A stretch of 53,741 nucleotides of DNA from Amycolatopsis acidicola (GTDB taxonomy: Bacteria > Actinomycetota > Actinomycetes > Mycobacteriales > Pseudonocardiaceae), in assembly GCF_007713735.2 (NCBI RefSeq), contig NZ_VMNW02000061.1:1-53741 (forward strand), read 5' to 3'. Below are positions 35,540-43,675 of this stretch, one piece after another (within the stretch, counting starts at the first letter, position 1; each line of letters opens with the position of its first letter). Position numbers and translations under genes: made by a program. The notes beneath the pieces were generated by a model. It did not search any database and was not told the origin of the DNA. It saw only the letters and a program-made list of their open reading frames with translations.

Positions 35540-35569
35540 GAGAGCCGGGAGCGCTTGCTCCCGGCTCTC
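35540..35569 (+). terminator. Perfect hairpin between the PPE-like and first EspG genes
   Basis: GAGAGCCGGGAGC and GCTCCCGGCTCTC form a 13-bp stem with a 4-base loop, 14 bases after the PPE-like stop. Without a T run it may act as a partial terminator, lowering chaperone expression relative to substrate. Confidence 0.7.
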
Positions 35570-35597
35570 GTCCGGCCTCCGGGGTTAGGGGACAGTA

Positions 35598-36401
35598 GTG
35601 ACACGAGCGGAGCTGCTCACTCCGCTGGAGCTGGACTTTCTGTGGGAGTCGTTCGGGCAGGGTGAGCTGCCCTACCCGCTGGAGGTCCGTTCCCACGGGG
35701 CGACCCTCGACGAACGCGCGCACCTGCGCGGGCAGGTGCTGAACGAGCTGGGCAGGCGTGGCGTCGTGGACGGCCGCGGCCGCCCGGAGCCACACGTCGA
35801 GGAGTTCTTCGAGATCCTCAGTGGCGCCGAGGTCAGCCTCGACTCGGTGCACATCGCCGCCCCCAGCACGCCTCCGCTGCTCGCGGTGTGCGCCGCGCTG
35901 GGCGGGCAGGCCGTGCTCACGGTGCACGACGAGCGCGGGTTCCACTTCCACCCGGTCCCGGCCGACGGGCTGGCCAGCGCGATGGTCTCGCTGATGCCCG
36001 CGGCGCCGCGCGGCTCGGAGAAGTCGATCACGGTGCCGCTGGAGCAGCTGCTCACCGGTACCGGCGCGGACTTCCTCCAGCGCCGGGTGCCCGACGCCGA
36101 CGGCAAGATCAGCGCGGACGCCGACCGCAAGGCGCTCGCGAGGCTGCAGGCGCAGCCGCGCCTGCGTGGCGGACAGATCGGCGCGAACGCTCGCGGCCGC
36201 TCTGGCGGCAAGGTGCGCACACCGGTGCTGAGCTGGTTCGACACCGACGCCGGCCGGTACTTCACCCAGGCCAGTCGCGGGCACGACGGACGTGACTGGA
36301 TCACCATCGCACCGGCGGACGCGGCGTCGCTGCGCGCACGGCTCAATGAGATGCTTTCCGGTGCCGCCAGCACGAGCATGGCACCGGGAGGAGCATGGTG
36401 A
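35598..36401 (+). CDS. ESX secretion-associated chaperone EspG family, copy 1
   Basis: The 267-residue protein begins LTPLELDFLWESFGQGELPY, the standard opening of EspG, and ends with a FDTDAGRYFTQASRGHDGRDW-like strand pair typical of the family. EspG proteins bind PPE tips in the cytoplasm and keep PE/PPE pairs soluble for export. It starts with GTG and has AGGGG upstream. The next EspG overlaps it by seven bases. The copies are clearly related to each other. Confidence 0.87.
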   Translation: MTRAELLTPLELDFLWESFGQGELPYPLEVRSHGATLDERAHLRGQVLNELGRRGVVDGRGRPEPHVEEFFEILSGAEVSLDSVHIAAPSTPPLLAVCAALGGQAVLTVHDERGFHFHPVPADGLASAMVSLMPAAPRGSEKSITVPLEQLLTGTGADFLQRRVPDADGKISADADRKALARLQAQPRLRGGQIGANARGRSGGKVRTPVLSWFDTDAGRYFTQASRGHDGRDWITIAPADAASLRARLNEMLSGAASTSMAPGGAW

Positions 36402-37216
36402 CCCGGCCTGAGTTCTTCACGCCGTTGACGTTCGACTTCGTGTGGGAGTCGATGGAGCTCGGCGAGCTGCCCTATCCGCTTCGGGTGCGTTCGCACGGCG
36501 CCACCGTGGACGAGCGCGCGGCGCTGCGGCAGCGGGCGCACAACGAGCTCAAGGCGCGCGGCCTGCGTGATCACTTCGGCAGGCTGGAGCCGCACGTCGA
36601 GGACTGGTTCGGCCTGCTGGCCCGGCCGACGCTGAGCATCGACGCGCTGCACATCCCGGAGTTCCAGCACCCGCCGGTCGGCATCCTCGCCGCCTCCGAC
36701 GGGCAGCAGGGCGTACTCGCGATCCAGGACGCGGACGGCATCTGGATCCGGCCCACCTTCGCCGAAGGCCTCGCCTCCGCCGTGGTGGAACTGCTGCCGC
36801 CGAGCAGCCGCGGCACCGAGCCTTCCGTCACGTTGCCGGTGGAAGAGGCCATGCGCATCCCGCCGAGCCGGGTGACGGTGCCCGTCGGCGGTGGCGAAGC
36901 GCCGGCGAAATCCGCGAAGTCCGGTGGCCGGCGCCGGCAGGCGCTCAGCGAGCAGGCGGCCGACCCGCGTGAAACGTATGCCCGGATTTCCGGCCAGCCC
37001 CGGCTGCGCGGAGGTCAGCTTGCAGCGAACACGCGGAGCGAGATCAACGGCCGCCGCCGTTCGCCCGTGCTCGCCTGGTTCGACACCTCCACCGGCCGCT
37101 ACCTCAGCCTTTCCCGGGCAGGCACGGACGGGCGCGAATGGGTGACGGTGTCCGGGGCGGACGCGAAGACGCTGCGGAGCAGGCTGGGCGAGATGGTCGC
37201 CGGACTCGGGGGCTGA
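36395..37216 (+). CDS. ESX secretion-associated chaperone EspG family, copy 2
   Basis: The 273-residue paralogue starts FFTPLTFDFVWESMELGELP and shares the LPYPL-VRSHGAT-DERA block with copy 1, as well as the PRLRGGQ and SPVLAWFDTSTGRYLSLSR segments near the end. Between them it has a basic Ser/Lys/Arg linker (APAKSAKSGGRRRQ) that copy 1 lacks. Two tandem EspG genes for one PE/PPE-like pair suggest a heterodimer or division of labour. GGAGGAGC stands just before the ATG; a GTG one codon on is possible. Confidence 0.87.
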   Translation: MVTRPEFFTPLTFDFVWESMELGELPYPLRVRSHGATVDERAALRQRAHNELKARGLRDHFGRLEPHVEDWFGLLARPTLSIDALHIPEFQHPPVGILAASDGQQGVLAIQDADGIWIRPTFAEGLASAVVELLPPSSRGTEPSVTLPVEEAMRIPPSRVTVPVGGGEAPAKSAKSGGRRRQALSEQAADPRETYARISGQPRLRGGQLAANTRSEINGRRRSPVLAWFDTSTGRYLSLSRAGTDGREWVTVSGADAKTLRSRLGEMVAGLGG

Positions 37217-37405
37217 TCCCGGGAACACCGGACCTTGATCGGCCGTTGACCAGCCGGAGACTCGTGCAGGTGTCCACGTCGGCCGGACTGTACCCTGGTT
37301 GGACGGGTGTCCCTAGTACACCGTCAGTCGTTGTTACACCGTGACGGCGGATGTCACCATCTACCGCCTAACCAGGGAGGGTCAAGGCCAGCACGGCCGA
37401 GGCAT

Positions 37406-39787
37406 ATGGACCGGAAGCGCCTGCTCAGGAACCCACTGCTGTGGATCGTCGCGGTTGTGCTGCTCTTCTTGGCGTACAACACCATCTTCGACAGCGACCG
37501 CGGCTACACCCAGGTCCCGACTTCACAGGCGATCGCGCAGATCAGCGCGAACAACGTGAAGGAAGCGAACCTCGAGGACAAGGAGCAGCAGCTCAAGCTG
37601 TCGCTCAACAACAAGATCGACGTCGACGGCCAGCAGGTCGACCAGATCATCACGCCGTACCCGGCGGACGCCACGGCGGACATCTACAACCAGCTGATCA
37701 AGGCGCCGAACGTCAAGTTCACGACGTCGGTCACGCAGCAGTCCTGGCTCCAGTCGGTGCTCGTCTACCTCATCCCGCTGGGCATCCTGCTCCTGTTGTT
37801 GATGTGGATGATGAACAACGCGCAGGGCGGCGGCAACCGGGTCCTCAACTTCGGCAAGTCCAAGGCGAAACAGCTCAACAAGGACATGCCGAAGACCACC
37901 TTCGGCGATGTCGCGGGCGCCGACGAAGCGGTCGAAGAGCTGTACGAGATCAAGGACTTCCTGCAGAACCCGGCCCGCTACCAGGCGCTGGGCGCGAAGA
38001 TCCCGAAGGGCGTGCTGCTCTACGGCCCGCCCGGTACCGGTAAGACGCTGCTCGCGCGAGCCGTCGCCGGTGAGGCCGGGGTGCCGTTCTACACGATCTC
38101 CGGTTCCGACTTCGTCGAGATGTTCGTCGGTGTCGGTGCCTCCCGTGTGCGTGACCTCTTCGAGCAGGCCAAGCAGAACGCGCCGTGCATCATCTTCGTC
38201 GACGAGATCGACGCGGTCGGCCGTCAGCGTGGCGCCGGCCTCGGCGGTGGGCACGACGAGCGCGAGCAGACGCTGAACCAGCTGCTGGTCGAGATGGACG
38301 GGTTCGACTCCCGCGGCGGGATCATCCTGATCGCGGCCACGAACCGGCCCGACATCCTGGACCCGGCGCTGCTGCGCCCCGGCCGGTTCGACCGGCAGAT
38401 CCCGGTGTCCGCGCCCGACCTGATGGGCCGCCGCGCGATCCTGCAGGTGCACTCGAAGGGCAAGCCCCTTGCGCAGAACGTCGACCTGGACGCGCTGGCC
38501 AAGCGCACCGTGGGCATGTCCGGCGCCGACCTGGCGAACGTGATCAACGAGGCCGCGCTGCTGACCGCCCGCGAGAACGGGCACGTGATCAACGATCACG
38601 CGCTTGAGGAGTCGGTCGACCGCGTGATCGGCGGCCCGGCGCGCAAGAGCCGGATCATTTCCGAGAAGGAGAAGAAGATCACCGCCTACCACGAGGGCGG
38701 GCACGCGCTGGCCGCGTGGGCGATGCCGGACCTGGAGCCGGTGTACAAGCTCACGATCCTGCCGCGCGGGCGCACCGGCGGGCACGCGCTGATCGTCCCG
38801 GAGGACGACAAGCAGCTGATGACCCGGTCGGAGATGATCGCGAGGCTGGTGTTCGCGCTCGGCGGGCGCACCGCCGAGGAGCTCGTCTTCCACGAGCCGA
38901 CCACCGGCGCCTCGTCCGACATCGAGCAGGCCACGAAGATCGCGAAGGCGATGGTCACCGAGTACGGCATGAGCGCCCGCCTCGGCGCCGTGAAGTACGG
39001 CCAGGAGCAGGGTGACCCGTTCCTCGGCCGGTCCGCGGGACGGCAAGCGGACTACTCGCTCGAGGTCGCGCACGAGATCGACGAAGAGGTGCGCAAACTC
39101 ATCGAGACCGCGCACACGGAGGCGTACGAGGTCCTCAACACCTACCGGGATGTGCTCGACAACCTGGTGATGGAGGTCCTGGAGAAGGAAACCTTGCAGC
39201 GCAAGGACCTGGAGCGGATCTTCGCCTCGGTCGAGAAGCGCCCGCACATCACCGTGTTCAACGAGTTCGGCGAGCGGATCCCGTCGGACAAGCCGCCGAT
39301 CAAGACCCCGGGCGAGCTGGCGATGGAGCGCGGTGAGCCGTGGCCCCCGCCGCAGGAGGAGAAGCCGGCCCGTCGTCCGGAGCCCACTCCGGTGGGTACC
39401 GCGCCGGGTGGTGGCGACCTGCCTGGCGGGCCGCCGTACGGCAACCAGCCGGAGCCGCCGTCGAACCCGTACGCTCCGCCGCCCTCGGGTGCTTACCCGC
39501 CCAACGGTGGTGGCCGTCCGTACGGTCCGAACGGCACCGGCCAGTGGCCGCAGCCTTCGGGTGGGCAGCAGTCCGGGCCGCCGCACTACGGCGCCCCTCC
39601 TGGATGGACCCCGGCCACCCAGCCGGGCAACCAGCCGTGGCGTCCGCCCGCCGACGAATGGCGTCAGGGCAACGGCCCCGGCACCGGCGGCGACGAGCAG
39701 CAGCGCCCTGGTTGGTTCGGTGGATCCGGTGAAGGTGGTCAGCACCGCCAGGACCCGGACGACCAGGACGGCCAAAATCGACAGTGA
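37406..39787 (+). CDS. ftsH: ATP-dependent zinc metalloprotease FtsH
   Basis: The 793-residue membrane protease degrades misfolded membrane and some soluble proteins. Two N-terminal membrane helices (about residues 10-26 and 112-132) flank an external domain. The AAA+ domain has GPPGTGKT near 207, FVDEIDAVGRQRGAG and the second-region RPGRFDRQI, and the protease has HEGGH near 429. The final 170 residues are a Pro/Gly/Gln-rich tail rather than the short end of E. coli FtsH. The ATG at 37406 follows GAGG; upstream in-frame starts precede the first helix without homology. folP follows after 9 bases. Confidence 0.97.
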   Translation: MDRKRLLRNPLLWIVAVVLLFLAYNTIFDSDRGYTQVPTSQAIAQISANNVKEANLEDKEQQLKLSLNNKIDVDGQQVDQIITPYPADATADIYNQLIKAPNVKFTTSVTQQSWLQSVLVYLIPLGILLLLLMWMMNNAQGGGNRVLNFGKSKAKQLNKDMPKTTFGDVAGADEAVEELYEIKDFLQNPARYQALGAKIPKGVLLYGPPGTGKTLLARAVAGEAGVPFYTISGSDFVEMFVGVGASRVRDLFEQAKQNAPCIIFVDEIDAVGRQRGAGLGGGHDEREQTLNQLLVEMDGFDSRGGIILIAATNRPDILDPALLRPGRFDRQIPVSAPDLMGRRAILQVHSKGKPLAQNVDLDALAKRTVGMSGADLANVINEAALLTARENGHVINDHALEESVDRVIGGPARKSRIISEKEKKITAYHEGGHALAAWAMPDLEPVYKLTILPRGRTGGHALIVPEDDKQLMTRSEMIARLVFALGGRTAEELVFHEPTTGASSDIEQATKIAKAMVTEYGMSARLGAVKYGQEQGDPFLGRSAGRQADYSLEVAHEIDEEVRKLIETAHTEAYEVLNTYRDVLDNLVMEVLEKETLQRKDLERIFASVEKRPHITVFNEFGERIPSDKPPIKTPGELAMERGEPWPPPQEEKPARRPEPTPVGTAPGGGDLPGGPPYGNQPEPPSNPYAPPPSGAYPPNGGGRPYGPNGTGQWPQPSGGQQSGPPHYGAPPGWTPATQPGNQPWRPPADEWRQGNGPGTGGDEQQRPGWFGGSGEGGQHRQDPDDQDGQNRQ

Positions 39788-39796
39788 GCTGACGGC

Positions 39797-40651
39797 GTGG
39801 ACGGGCCGGCGATGAGCGGCGGCCTGCCCACGCCGGGCCGCTGTGCGGTGATGGGCGTTCTCAACGTCACCCCGGATTCCTTTTCGGACGGTGGCAGGTA
39901 CTTCGATCTGGATGCCGCGCTGGCGCACGCGCACGAGATGTGGGAGCGCGGCGCGGATGTCATCGACGTGGGCGGTGAATCCACCCGCCCCGGGGCCGCG
40001 AGGGTGGACGCGCAGACGGAGATCGACCGCGTGCTGCCGGTGGTGAGCGCGCTCGCGTCCGATGGTCTGTGTCTTTCCGTGGACACCACGCGGGCTGCCG
40101 TGGCTGAGGCCGCGCTCGACGCGGGCGCGAAGATCATCAACGATGTTTCGGGCGGTCTCGCCGATCCGGCCATGGCGAAGGTCGCGGCCAGCACAGGCGT
40201 TCCGTGGGTGCTGATGCACTGGCGCGGGCACAGCAAGGACATGAACGCGTTGGCCAGCTACGAAAACGTGGTCGCCGATGTGCGCGCGGAGCTCACCGAG
40301 CGGGTCGACGCGGCGCTCGCCGCCGGAGTGGCGGAGTCGAGCATCGTCATCGATCCGGGGCTGGGCTTCGCGAAGCGCGCCGAGCACGACTGGGCGTTGC
40401 TGCACGGTCTTGGCGAGTTCGTGGGGATGGGGTTCCCGGTGCTCGTCGGCGCTTCGCGAAAGCGCTTTCTCGGCCGTTTGCTGGCCGACGAGAATGGTGA
40501 TCCGAGGCCGCCCTCCGGCCGGGAAGTGGCCACGGCCGCGGTCTCGGTGCTGGCCGCCGCGAACGGTGCCTGGGGAGTGCGGGTGCATTCCGTCGGGGCG
40601 TCGCTGGACGCGGTCACGGTCGCGGCTGCTTGGCAGCGTGGGCATGGCTGA
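39797..40651 (+). CDS. folP: Dihydropteroate synthase
   Basis: This folate enzyme joins dihydropterin pyrophosphate and p-aminobenzoate and is the sulfonamide target. The 284-residue protein has the two signatures VMGVLNVTPDSFSDGG and VIDVGGESTRPGA, plus INDVSGG and GASRKRFLG. A GTG at 39797 or an ATG at 39812 may be the true start; neither has a strong ribosome site, and the nearness of ftsH suggests coupling. It overlaps folB by eight bases. The folE gene that separates ftsH and folP in M. tuberculosis is not here. Confidence 0.95.
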   Translation: MDGPAMSGGLPTPGRCAVMGVLNVTPDSFSDGGRYFDLDAALAHAHEMWERGADVIDVGGESTRPGAARVDAQTEIDRVLPVVSALASDGLCLSVDTTRAAVAEAALDAGAKIINDVSGGLADPAMAKVAASTGVPWVLMHWRGHSKDMNALASYENVVADVRAELTERVDAALAAGVAESSIVIDPGLGFAKRAEHDWALLHGLGEFVGMGFPVLVGASRKRFLGRLLADENGDPRPPSGREVATAAVSVLAAANGAWGVRVHSVGASLDAVTVAAAWQRGHG

Positions 40652-41003
40652 CCGGATCACCCTGACCGGGCTGCGGGTTTTCGGGCGGCACGGGGTTTTC
40701 GAGCACGAGAAGCGGGATGGGCAGGAGTTCGTCGTCGACATCACGGCCTGGCTGGATCTCACCAAGGCGGCGGAGACGGACGAGCTGAAGCAGACCTTGC
40801 ACTACGGCGAACTGGCCGAGCTCGCGGCCGGCATCGTCGGCGGCGAGCCTTATGACCTGATCGAGAGCGTCGCGGGGAAGATCGCCGGTGAGGTCATGCG
40901 GGACGAGCGGTTGAGCGCGGTGGAGGTGACGGTGCACAAACCGTCCGCCCCGATCCCCCTCACCTTCGACGACGTGGCTGTCACGGTCCGGCGGGAACGG
41001 TGA
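40644..41003 (+). CDS. folB: Dihydroneopterin aldolase
   Basis: The 119-residue enzyme cleaves dihydroneopterin to hydroxymethyl-dihydropterin plus glycolaldehyde. It has the family start ITLTGLRVFGRHGVFEHEK, the substrate-binding LHYGELAELA and VEVTVHKPSAPIP near the end, including the catalytic Lys. It sits between folP and folK with overlaps of 8 and 4 bases, so the three are one translational unit. Confidence 0.96.
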   Translation: MADRITLTGLRVFGRHGVFEHEKRDGQEFVVDITAWLDLTKAAETDELKQTLHYGELAELAAGIVGGEPYDLIESVAGKIAGEVMRDERLSAVEVTVHKPSAPIPLTFDDVAVTVRRER

Positions 41004-41503
41004 GCCGCGCGGTGCTTTCCCTGGGGTCGAACCTCGGGGACAGGTTGGGGCATCTGCAATCCGTGCTCGACGGGCTGGGCCGTGCCGTGCTGGCAGTGTC
41101 CACTGTGTACGAAACCGAGCCGTGGGGCGTGACGGATCAGCCGGATTTCCTCAACGCGGTGTGCATTGTGGACGATCCGGCCCGGGACCACTGGGCTTGG
41201 CTGCGCGCCGGGCAGGAGCTGGAGCAGGCGGCGGGCCGGGTGCGCGAGGTGCGCTGGGGCCCGCGCACGCTCGATGTCGATGTGGTCACCGTGGACGGCG
41301 TGACTTCGGACGATCCGGAGCTGCTCCTGCCGCACCCGGGCACGCCGGAGCGGTCGAGCGTCCTGGTGCCCTGGCTGGAGATCGAGCCGGAGGCGGTGCT
41401 TCCAGGACACGGCTCGGTGCGGAGCCTGCTGATGGCACGTCCGGTGGAAGATCGCGACTCGGTGCACCCACGCCCGGACCTGCGCCTGTTCCGCAAGGGC
41501 TAG
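41000..41503 (+). CDS. folK: 2-amino-4-hydroxy-6-hydroxymethyldihydropteridine pyrophosphokinase
   Basis: The 167-residue kinase passes pyrophosphate from ATP to the pterin made by FolB. The opening AVLSLGSNLGDRLGHLQ, the TVYETEPWGVTDQPDFLNAV segment and the catalytic RWGPRTLDVDVV are all present. The GTG start overlaps the folB stop (GTGA). In related genomes a DUF3180 gene comes next; here a 5.5-kb insertion begins at the stop codon. Confidence 0.96.
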   Translation: MSRAVLSLGSNLGDRLGHLQSVLDGLGRAVLAVSTVYETEPWGVTDQPDFLNAVCIVDDPARDHWAWLRAGQELEQAAGRVREVRWGPRTLDVDVVTVDGVTSDDPELLLPHPGTPERSSVLVPWLEIEPEAVLPGHGSVRSLLMARPVEDRDSVHPRPDLRLFRKG

Positions 41504-41641
41504 GCGGGTTCGGAGGGGCCGGTCTCTGAAGGGTCGGCGGCTTCGGGCGGCGCAACCGATTCCGAGGGGGCAGGCGGTTTCGGAGGGCAAACCAGTTCTG
41601 GAGGGCTACACGGTTCCGGGGCGGCCAGGTGCTTCGGTGGG

Positions 41642-42120
41642 CCAGCGGTGCCGAGGGCAGGTGGGATCCGGACGTAACCGTTCGGAAGGGCTCGGCGGTG
41701 CCGAGAGCAGGCGGATCCGGACGTAACCGTTTGGAAGGGCTCGGCGGTGCCGAGGGCAGGCGGTTCCGGAGGCAACCGTTTCGAAAGGCTCGGCGGTGCC
41801 GAGAGCAGGCGGTCCCGGAGGCGCAACCGCTTCGAAGGGCTCGGCGGTGCCGAGGGCAGGCGGCTTCGGGAGGCAACCGTTTGGAAGGGCTCGGCGGTGC
41901 CGAGGGCAGGCGGCTTCGGGAGGCAACCGTTTGGAAGGGCTCGGCGGTTCCGGCGGCAGGCGGTCCCGGAAGCGCAACCGCTTCGAAGGGCTCGGCGGTG
42001 CCGAGGGCAGGCGGATCCGGAGGCAACCGCTTCGAAGGGCTCGGCGGTGCCGAGGGCAGGCGGATCCGGAGGCAACCGCTTCGAAGGGCTCGGCGGTGCC
42101 GAGGGCAGGCGGCTTCGGGA
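41642..42120. repeat. Tandem array of about nine 49-51 bp hairpin-bearing repeats
   Basis: Each unit has the core CTCGGCGGTGCCGAG, a perfect 6-bp stem with GGT loop, followed by GGCAGGCGG, a variable middle and AACCGNTTNGAAGGG. Complete core copies start at 41691, 41740, 41789, 41840, 41890, 41940 (imperfect stem), 41991, 42040 and 42089, giving steps of 49, 49, 51, 50, 50, 51, 49 and 49. Degraded units extend left to the folK stop and right to about 42180. Steps are mostly not multiples of three, so the long frames through it on both strands are not genes. There is no other gene from 41504 to 42280. Confidence 0.9.
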
Positions 42121-42220
42121 GGCGCAGGCGTTTCAAAGGGCCGGGCCGTTCCCAGAAGGCCTAAGCCGTCCCGAAAGGCCTAAGCGGTTTCGGTGCGCTG
42201 GAAGCCGTAGGCGCGCTCGA

Positions 42221-42247
42221 CCTTTGCCACCCGCACATGGGCAAAGG
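42221..42247 (-). terminator. Probable hairpin terminator downstream of the lacI-type gene
   Basis: CCTTTGCC and GGCAAAGG form an 8-bp stem around an 11-base loop, 33 bases after the regulator's stop codon on the minus strand. Confidence 0.45.
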
Positions 42248-42280
42248 GTTTCTGCGGGCGAACAGAACCAGACCCCCAGC

Positions 42281-43324
42281 TCAGCCCCGTGCAACCTTCG
42301 CAGCAGCCGTCGAATCGCGTTCTACCAGGGGGGCCTCCAGCAGCACCGTCTCCCGGGGCCGGGTGTGGTCCGCGATCCGGCGCAGCAACAGGTTCACGCC
42401 CGCGGACCCCACTTCATCCGCGGGCAGCTGGATCGTGCTCAGGCTCGGCTCCAGATACGCGGCGAAGGGGTGGTCGCCATACCCGAGAATCCGCACGTCT
42501 CCCGGCACGCTCAGCCCGCATTCCCGCACCGCGCGATAAACACCGAGCGCGAAATAGTCATTGCCGGTGACGATCAGCTCCGGGTGGTTCTCCCGCGTCA
42601 GTACCCCCGCCGCCAGCCGGTACGCGTCATCCGGGCGCCACGGCAGACTGGCGCCCGCCGTCCGGCGGGTGGGGACCTTCAGTACCAGCGAACGCTCCGG
42701 ATCCCCGATCGCACGGTGGAAACCGGCGATCCGCGCCGTCACGGTGCTGATCTCCAGATCCTCCTCGAACAGCCACGCCCGCCGCGTGCCGCTGCCCACC
42801 CGGCGCACCGCGTCGGTGATCGCCCGCTCCACGTCGAGGCCCACGAAGTCCAGCCCCAGCGCGGGAATGTCGCGGCTCAGCAGCACCGCCGGGATCCCCG
42901 CATCCGCGAGCTGCTCCCAGCCCGCGCCGCGTTGCTGGATCGGCACCCCGAGGACGCCGTCCACGCCGTAGCGCAACAGCTCCTGCAGGGCCCGCTCCTC
43001 GTTGTCCTCCGACTCCTCGGTGACGAGCAGCAACACCGAGTACCCCTCGGCCCGGCACTGCCGCTCCACCGCCGAGATCAGCGCCGCGTAGAAGGGGTTC
43101 GACGGGTTCGTGATCACCAGGCCGACCACCATCGTGGTGCCCGAGACCAGGGAACGGGCATGGCTGTTCGGCACGTACCCCAGCCGGCGGGCCTCGGCGA
43201 CGATCCGTTCCCTCGTGGCCTCACTGACCTGGTCCTTGCCCGCCAGCGCGCGGGACACCGTGTTCGCCGAGAGGCCGACGCGGTCCGCGACATCCCGCAA
43301 CGTGACCCGCTGGTTCCGCGACAC
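42281..43324 (-). CDS. LacI-family transcriptional regulator
   Basis: The 347-residue regulator has the LacI helix-turn-helix and hinge (VTLRDVADRVGLSANTVSRA, then LGYVPNSHARSLVSG) and a periplasmic-binding-type sensor domain (VVGLVITNPSNPFYAALIS, ILGYGDHPFAAYLEPSLST). Such proteins usually respond to a sugar. It is the third gene of a minus-strand operon, so it would control its own expression through the operators at 44611-44626 and 44687-44702, whose ATTAACGTTAAT form with a central CG is typical of LacI sites. The ligand is unknown. Confidence 0.95.
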   Translation of the reverse strand: MSRNQRVTLRDVADRVGLSANTVSRALAGKDQVSEATRERIVAEARRLGYVPNSHARSLVSGTTMVVGLVITNPSNPFYAALISAVERQCRAEGYSVLLLVTEESEDNEERALQELLRYGVDGVLGVPIQQRGAGWEQLADAGIPAVLLSRDIPALGLDFVGLDVERAITDAVRRVGSGTRRAWLFEEDLEISTVTARIAGFHRAIGDPERSLVLKVPTRRTAGASLPWRPDDAYRLAAGVLTRENHPELIVTGNDYFALGVYRAVRECGLSVPGDVRILGYGDHPFAAYLEPSLSTIQLPADEVGSAGVNLLLRRIADHTRPRETVLLEAPLVERDSTAAAKVARG

Positions 43325-43342
43325 CCGTCGGCCCCTCCCGTC

Positions 43343-43675
43343 TCAGCCCTTGCCCACCAGGTAGATCCGCACCTTCGCGACCGCGCCGGGGGCCACTTCG
43401 CAGCTCAGCCGCAGCCACTGCCCGAACCCGGTCACCGGCCAGCTGGTCAGCCCGGCCGCGTCCACCCGGTGCCGATTATCGTCGAGCGGGCACCAGTGCA
43501 GCCCGTCAGGGGAGATCTCGGTGCGGAACTCCACCGAACCGGTCAGCTCCAGTGCCTGCACGAAGAACCGGGCTTCGCCCGCCCACGGGAGTTCGTACGG
43601 TTCGGTGCGGAAATCCTCGCGCACCACCGTGTTGCGTTCCAGTACCGCGGTCATCGTCGAGCGCATCGGCCTCAC
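43343..43675 (-). CDS. Unrecognised 110-residue protein in the LacI operon
   Basis: I do not recognise this protein. It is rich in alternating beta-type segments (ARFFVQALELTGSVEFRTEI, WLRLSCEVAPGAVAKVRIYL) with several Trp and Phe, which suggests a small beta-sandwich such as a carbohydrate-binding module. No signal peptide or membrane segment is present. I choose the GTG at 43675, which overlaps the upstream stop (GTGA); an ATG at 43666 is possible. Its position implies a partner for the 307-residue protein before it. Confidence 0.65.
   Translation of the reverse strand: MRPMRSTMTAVLERNTVVREDFRTEPYELPWAGEARFFVQALELTGSVEFRTEISPDGLHWCPLDDNRHRVDAAGLTSWPVTGFGQWLRLSCEVAPGAVAKVRIYLVGKG

Noticed and set aside
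37523..40765. 1080-codon open frame on the minus strand opposite ftsH, folP and folB
   Set aside because: It runs across three firmly identified genes on the other strand and has no recognisable domain.
41642..42120. CRISPR array
   Set aside because: Units are contiguous and similar along their whole length, with no unique spacers, and no cas genes lie nearby.
41500..42136. Pro-rich repeat protein on the minus strand
   Set aside because: Unit lengths of 49, 50 and 51 make the repeat rotate through all three frames, so the translated pattern changes at every unit; no ribosome site is seen.
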